NCBI GenBank assembly: GCA_902586855.1
Contig: CACIIZ010000009.1
Location: 1 to 39,681, forward strand
Source of the DNA: an uncultured Alphaproteobacteria bacterium
GTDB lineage: Bacteria; Pseudomonadota; Alphaproteobacteria; Rhodobacterales; Rhodobacteraceae
DNA length: 39,681 bases
Direction: 5' to 3'
The notes beneath the pieces are model-generated. The model saw only the letters and a program-made list of their open reading frames with translations, did no database searches and was not told where the DNA came from. How positions within the stretch are numbered: the stretch's first letter is position 1; each line of letters starts with the position of its first letter. A program made the translations under genes and the position numbers. Of the stretch, positions 35,862 to 39,681 are shown piece after piece.

Positions 35862-37007
35862 ATGTATGTTTGGAAACCTAAGAAAGCACTGATAGTCGGA
35901 ATAACGGGCCAGGATGGTTCTTACCTTGCCGAACTCTTACTTGATAAAGGATATGAAGTTCACGGGATTAAGAGAAGATCATCATCTATTAATACACAAA
36001 GAATTGATCATCTTTTTCCTGGACCAAATGAGCAAGCAAAAAACTTGCATATGCATTTTGGTGATCTATCTGATTCATTAAATATCATTAGACTCTTGAA
36101 AGAAATTAACCCTGATGAAGTATATAATTTGGGAGCGCAAAGCCATGTCGCTGTCAGTTTTAAGAATCCTATTTATACAGCAGATATAGATGCATTAGGA
36201 ACACTGAGATTACTTGAGGCAATAAGAATTTTGGGTTTGGAAAAGAAAATCAGATTTTATCAAGCCTCTACCTCAGAATTGTATGGTTTAGTTAGGGAGA
36301 TCCCACAAACGGAAGAAACTCCATTTTATCCTCGCAGTCCATATGGTGTTTCAAAGTTATTTTCTTATTGGACTACTGTGAATTATAGAGAGGCATACGG
36401 TATTTACGCTTGCAATGGTATATTATTTAATCATGAAAGCCCAAGAAGAGGAGAAACTTTTGTGACTAGGAAAATCACCAGGGAACTATCTAAAGTCGCA
36501 TTAGGTTTAAGTGATTGTCTAAGGGTTGGAAATATTAATGCATTGAGAGATTGGGGACATGCAAGAGATTATGTGAAAATGCAATGGTTAATGTTGCAAC
36601 AAGACGAACCAGAGGATTTTGTGATAGCCTCTGGAAAACAACATTCAGTGAAAGAATTTATTCAGTGGGCAGGAGAATACCTAGGGGTGATAATAGAATT
36701 TCAAGGTGAGGGTATGAACGAGGTTGGTGTGATTTCAAGGATACAAAAGTTTAAGACAAATGTTTTGAGCTTAGGAGACGTAGTAGTACGCATTGATCCC
36801 AACTACTACCGTCCTACAGAGGTAAACACTCTGCTAGGAGATCCATCTAAAGCAAAGAAAAAGCTTGGTTGGAAGCCAAAAATTACAGCAAGAGAATTGT
36901 GTGAAGAAATGATGTGTTCAGATTTTGAAATGACAAAAAAAGAATCAATGAAAGCTAAAAATGATTTTCAAGATCTGAGTAGTAGCACTTCCCTTTCAAC
37001 TATATAA
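35862..37007 (+). CDS. gmd: GDP-mannose 4,6-dehydratase (ORF open from 35793)
   Basis: [46 protein letters not shown]...; [41 protein letters not shown]. Confidence 0.97.
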   Translation: MYVWKPKKALIVGITGQDGSYLAELLLDKGYEVHGIKRRSSSINTQRIDHLFPGPNEQAKNLHMHFGDLSDSLNIIRLLKEINPDEVYNLGAQSHVAVSFKNPIYTADIDALGTLRLLEAIRILGLEKKIRFYQASTSELYGLVREIPQTEETPFYPRSPYGVSKLFSYWTTVNYREAYGIYACNGILFNHESPRRGETFVTRKITRELSKVALGLSDCLRVGNINALRDWGHARDYVKMQWLMLQQDEPEDFVIASGKQHSVKEFIQWAGEYLGVIIEFQGEGMNEVGVISRIQKFKTNVLSLGDVVVRIDPNYYRPTEVNTLLGDPSKAKKKLGWKPKITARELCEEMMCSDFEMTKKESMKAKNDFQDLSSSTSLSTI

Positions 37008-37044
37008 CAACAGATAAATTTCTTTATAAACATTTGGTCGATAA

Positions 37045-38136
37045 TTAATTGTAGAATATTCTCATAGTATTCACGATATAGTCTATTTGTTCATCAGAAA
37101 TCTGGATCATGGAGGGAAGCCACAACCCATTTAGTCCAATTTCTTTTGAGACGGGATACTCTCCCTGGACCTTGTATGCGGGTTGCTCATTTATTGGAGG
37201 ATACATTATTCTAGTACCTATGTAATTTTCTTTTAGAAACTTTACTAATCCTGACCGATTCTCTACTTTTGCATCTATAAACCAAGGGGTGGTATGACTG
37301 AGGTCATGATTAAATAGCTTAACTTCTTTCACATCTTGTAACTTCTCTTTATACAATTTCCATATCTGTTTTTTTCTGATCAATCGGGCTGGGAGCTTTT
37401 TCATTTGCTCAATACCAATGACGGCTTGCATGTCCGTAAATTTAAAATTATATCCTATACTTTCGTGAAAATCGGTGCCTCCCATACTTCTACCAAAGTC
37501 TTTTAATCTCCTTAATCTTTTTGCTAAATCTTCGTCGTCAGTTACCAATGCCCCTCCTTGTCCAGTTGATATAATCTTTGGAGTCGAAAAAGAGAAACAC
37601 CCAATCTTACCGATAGTACCCACATGTTTTCCGTCAGGATAAAAAGATCCTAGGGATTGTGCCGCATCTTCAATAAAATGAAGATTTCTATCCAGCGCCA
37701 GTTCTTTTAATTTGCGCACATCAGTTATGGGATATCGACCATTCGCAGAAACAAAAATAATAGCTTTAGTATTTTCACTTATTTCTGATCTCACTTTTTC
37801 AATATCAAGACATAATGTTTCTGGTTCAACATCCACAAATTTTGGTGTTGCTCCAAGCATTTTTATAGAGTTAGGAGTTGCAATCATAGTATAATTTGGG
37901 ACTATAACTTCATCATCGGCTTTCAAGCCAACTGCAAGGGCGGCCATGGTGAGACTAATTGTCCCGCTATTTGTCGCAATACAATGCTTAGATCCAGTGA
38001 AATCCTTGATCATATTTTCAAATGTTTCAGTCCTTTTGTATTCAGTTAGGAAATTTCCTTCAGCCATGTATTCGGTCATAGCCAAGGTTTCTTCTTCCCC
38101 AAAATGTGGTTCCATTTGTGCAATAAACTTTTTCAT
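37045..38136 (-). CDS. DegT/DnrJ/EryC1 PLP aminotransferase, perosamine-synthase-like
   Basis: ATNSGTISLTMAALAVGLKADDEVIVPNYTMIATPN; FIEDAAQSLGSFY; FSFSTPKIISTGQGGALVTDD retains the PLP lysine. Confidence 0.93.
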   Translation of the reverse strand: MKKFIAQMEPHFGEEETLAMTEYMAEGNFLTEYKRTETFENMIKDFTGSKHCIATNSGTISLTMAALAVGLKADDEVIVPNYTMIATPNSIKMLGATPKFVDVEPETLCLDIEKVRSEISENTKAIIFVSANGRYPITDVRKLKELALDRNLHFIEDAAQSLGSFYPDGKHVGTIGKIGCFSFSTPKIISTGQGGALVTDDEDLAKRLRRLKDFGRSMGGTDFHESIGYNFKFTDMQAVIGIEQMKKLPARLIRKKQIWKLYKEKLQDVKEVKLFNHDLSHTTPWFIDAKVENRSGLVKFLKENYIGTRIMYPPINEQPAYKVQGEYPVSKEIGLNGLWLPSMIQISDEQIDYIVNTMRIFYN

Positions 38137-38321
38137 TTCAATCTCAAAGTCCTAAATTTGATTCCCTACAGGGCTGTTAACCTGTTTACTGTATTTGCTC
38201 ATAACTCCTAGAATTAAATTTGCTACTTCATTAATAACACTTGCAAAGGAATGATGTTGATTTGACCGCATAGTACCAAGACGGGATTGGTTTGATCGGC
38301 ACAAGGACAAATCGGATGATA

Positions 38322-38816
38322 CTATATTCGTTTTCTATCCAATTCAGGACCTACATATGGGCCATTCTTAAATTCCAGTACTTGGGTTTGATCTTCTAGT
38401 ATTTCGTATCCATGAGCCCCTGTTAACAAAATGATGACATCACCCTGAGATACTATGAGTTCTCTTATTTTTGTTCCTGATAGATCAAAAATGGTTGCTT
38501 TGATTTTTCCTTGCTGTACAAAAATAGCTTCCTGAGTTCTATCATTTGTCCTGTTGACTCGATTATGGATATGAGCAGGCAAACTTTTTCCTGAATCATA
38601 TCCCCAGACACCAAATTGAATAAATTCAGTTTTATGCGAGTAGAAATTTAGTCCCGGTTTCTTAATTACTTTAGCAGGGATGTATCTGGCTAAAATCGTA
38701 CTACCATCGGATATTTCAAGTATTTTAGACGATGATTGTGAGAGTTTGCCAGTTGAGTACGTCTGGAATTCGTTATGATTAGCTACACTTAAATTTTCTT
38801 CATTAATATCTAACAT
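38322..38816 (-). CDS. Cupin-like protein (ORF open to 38975)
   Basis: FGVWGYDSGKSLPAHIHNRVNRTNDRTQEAIFVQQGKIKATIFD..VSQGDVIILLTGAHGYEIL. ATG at 38816 with GGGAG upstream is the likely start. Confidence 0.75.
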   Translation of the reverse strand: MLDINEENLSVANHNEFQTYSTGKLSQSSSKILEISDGSTILARYIPAKVIKKPGLNFYSHKTEFIQFGVWGYDSGKSLPAHIHNRVNRTNDRTQEAIFVQQGKIKATIFDLSGTKIRELIVSQGDVIILLTGAHGYEILEDQTQVLEFKNGPYVGPELDRKRI

Positions 38817-39009
38817 TGATAACTCCCATTTTTCATGGCTTAGACAGCAAATAATATGCCAATGTGTCTTCTGGATCAGCCCAATTGGTACTATTCCGAA
38901 ATTGTAGGGAAGCTCCGATAGAAAGCTAATGACTAGCCTAAACTGTTTCAGTGCAGGGAAGGACGTTGCTTGCAATTTGGAGCTAACAAGAATCAGATTT
39001 AATATTTTT

Positions 39010-39681
39010 CTATAAAACTGCCAGTCTTCTAGTATCTTTAGAAGCCTTTGCGTTTACCTGAAGGGTTTTGGAAGTTTTCGTCAAATACCAATCAATTGTC
39101 TTCTGTAACCCGACTTTTAAATCTACAGTTGGTTTCCAATTAAATATTTTTTCACCTTGAGATCCATCAACTGTTTTGAAAGGAGCTCCATCAGGCATAG
39201 ATTGGTCTAATTTCAGTTCACCTGAGTAGCCCACTAACGATTTTATTTCAGATGCTAAATTTATGATGCTTATCCCATGCCCTACGCCAATATTGATTAT
39301 ATTTTTGTGAGGAGCTAAGCCTAGTCCTCTTATCATTGCTTCTGCACCATCATCGATGTACAGCCATTCTCTCACGGGTCTCCCTGAGCCCCAAACAGAT
39401 ACAGACGTCTCATTATTTAATTTAGCTTTTACAATCTTCATAATGAGTGCACCCAGCGCATGCGATCTTTCCTCATCAAAATGATCCCCTGGCCCATACA
39501 TATTTGATAGGACTAGGTTTATGGTATCCAGGCCAAACTGTGTTTGGTAGGCATGACTTCCTATCCAAGACATTTTTCGGCACATTCCATAAACTTGCAC
39601 AGAGTCATGTAATTGCCCATCCCAAAATTCCTTTTCTTTGAAATAGGTTGCATTTGAAGGATAAGCGCAATTTGATATGGG
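39010..39681 (-). CDS. GDP-L-fucose-synthase-like NAD-dependent epimerase, 5' end truncated by window
   Basis: Frame stays open past the ORF-track start at 39600 to the window end (..PISNCAYPSNATYFKEKEFWDGQLHDSVQVYGMCRKMSW..); LSNMYGPGDHFDEERSHALGALIMKI, WGSGRPVREWLYIDDGAEAM. Confidence 0.9.
   Translation of the reverse strand, partial: PISNCAYPSNATYFKEKEFWDGQLHDSVQVYGMCRKMSWIGSHAYQTQFGLDTINLVLSNMYGPGDHFDEERSHALGALIMKIVKAKLNNETSVSVWGSGRPVREWLYIDDGAEAMIRGLGLAPHKNIINIGVGHGISIINLASEIKSLVGYSGELKLDQSMPDGAPFKTVDGSQGEKIFNWKPTVDLKVGLQKTIDWYLTKTSKTLQVNAKASKDTRRLAVL

Noticed and set aside
38137-38321. Possible sigma-54 promoter (TTGGTACTATGCGG) upstream of the aminotransferase
   Set aside because: Spacing between GG and GC is 6, not 10; no other fit in the gap.
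1-39681. CRISPR arrays, tRNA/rRNA genes, transposons or prophage genes
   Set aside because: None recognised on reading both strands; no regularly spaced direct repeats, transposase motifs or tRNA-like folds noticed.

Overview
AT-rich 39.7 kb window in two linked parts. (A) Roughly 1-26.5 kb is a flagellar cluster: a truncated rpoN (sigma-54), PomA/PomB-like motA-motB, and a minus-strand supercluster fleT-like, fliE-F-G-H-I-J, fliK-L-M-N, fliO-P-Q-R-flhB followed by four small uncharacterised genes. It also holds a second sigma-54 activator, fliT, two fliS paralogs, two orphan ORFs and fliD. (B) Roughly 26.6-39.7 kb is a glycan / nucleotide-sugar block: ATP-sulfurylase-like, TPR-glycosyltransferase, DUF6165-like, APS-kinase-like, pyruvate-kinase-like, CmcI-type methyltransferase, glucose-1-phosphate cytidylyltransferase, NAD-dependent epimerase, Gmd, DegT aminotransferase, cupin and a truncated GDP-fucose-synthase-like epimerase. 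The most striking signal is a set of about 13 sequences matching the sigma-54 -24/-12 element (GG-N10-GC, close to TGGCAC-N5-TTGCA). They sit upstream of flagellar genes and also upstream of most transcription units of the glycan block, with rpoN itself at the window edge. This suggests one RpoN-controlled regulon joining flagellum assembly to sugar-nucleotide / possible PAPS chemistry, probably for flagellar or surface glycosylation. Two divergent sigma-54 activators, one apparently lacking a DNA-binding HTH and one carrying it with a GSFTGA loop, probably control it. All calls come from reading the sequence; no database search was run.
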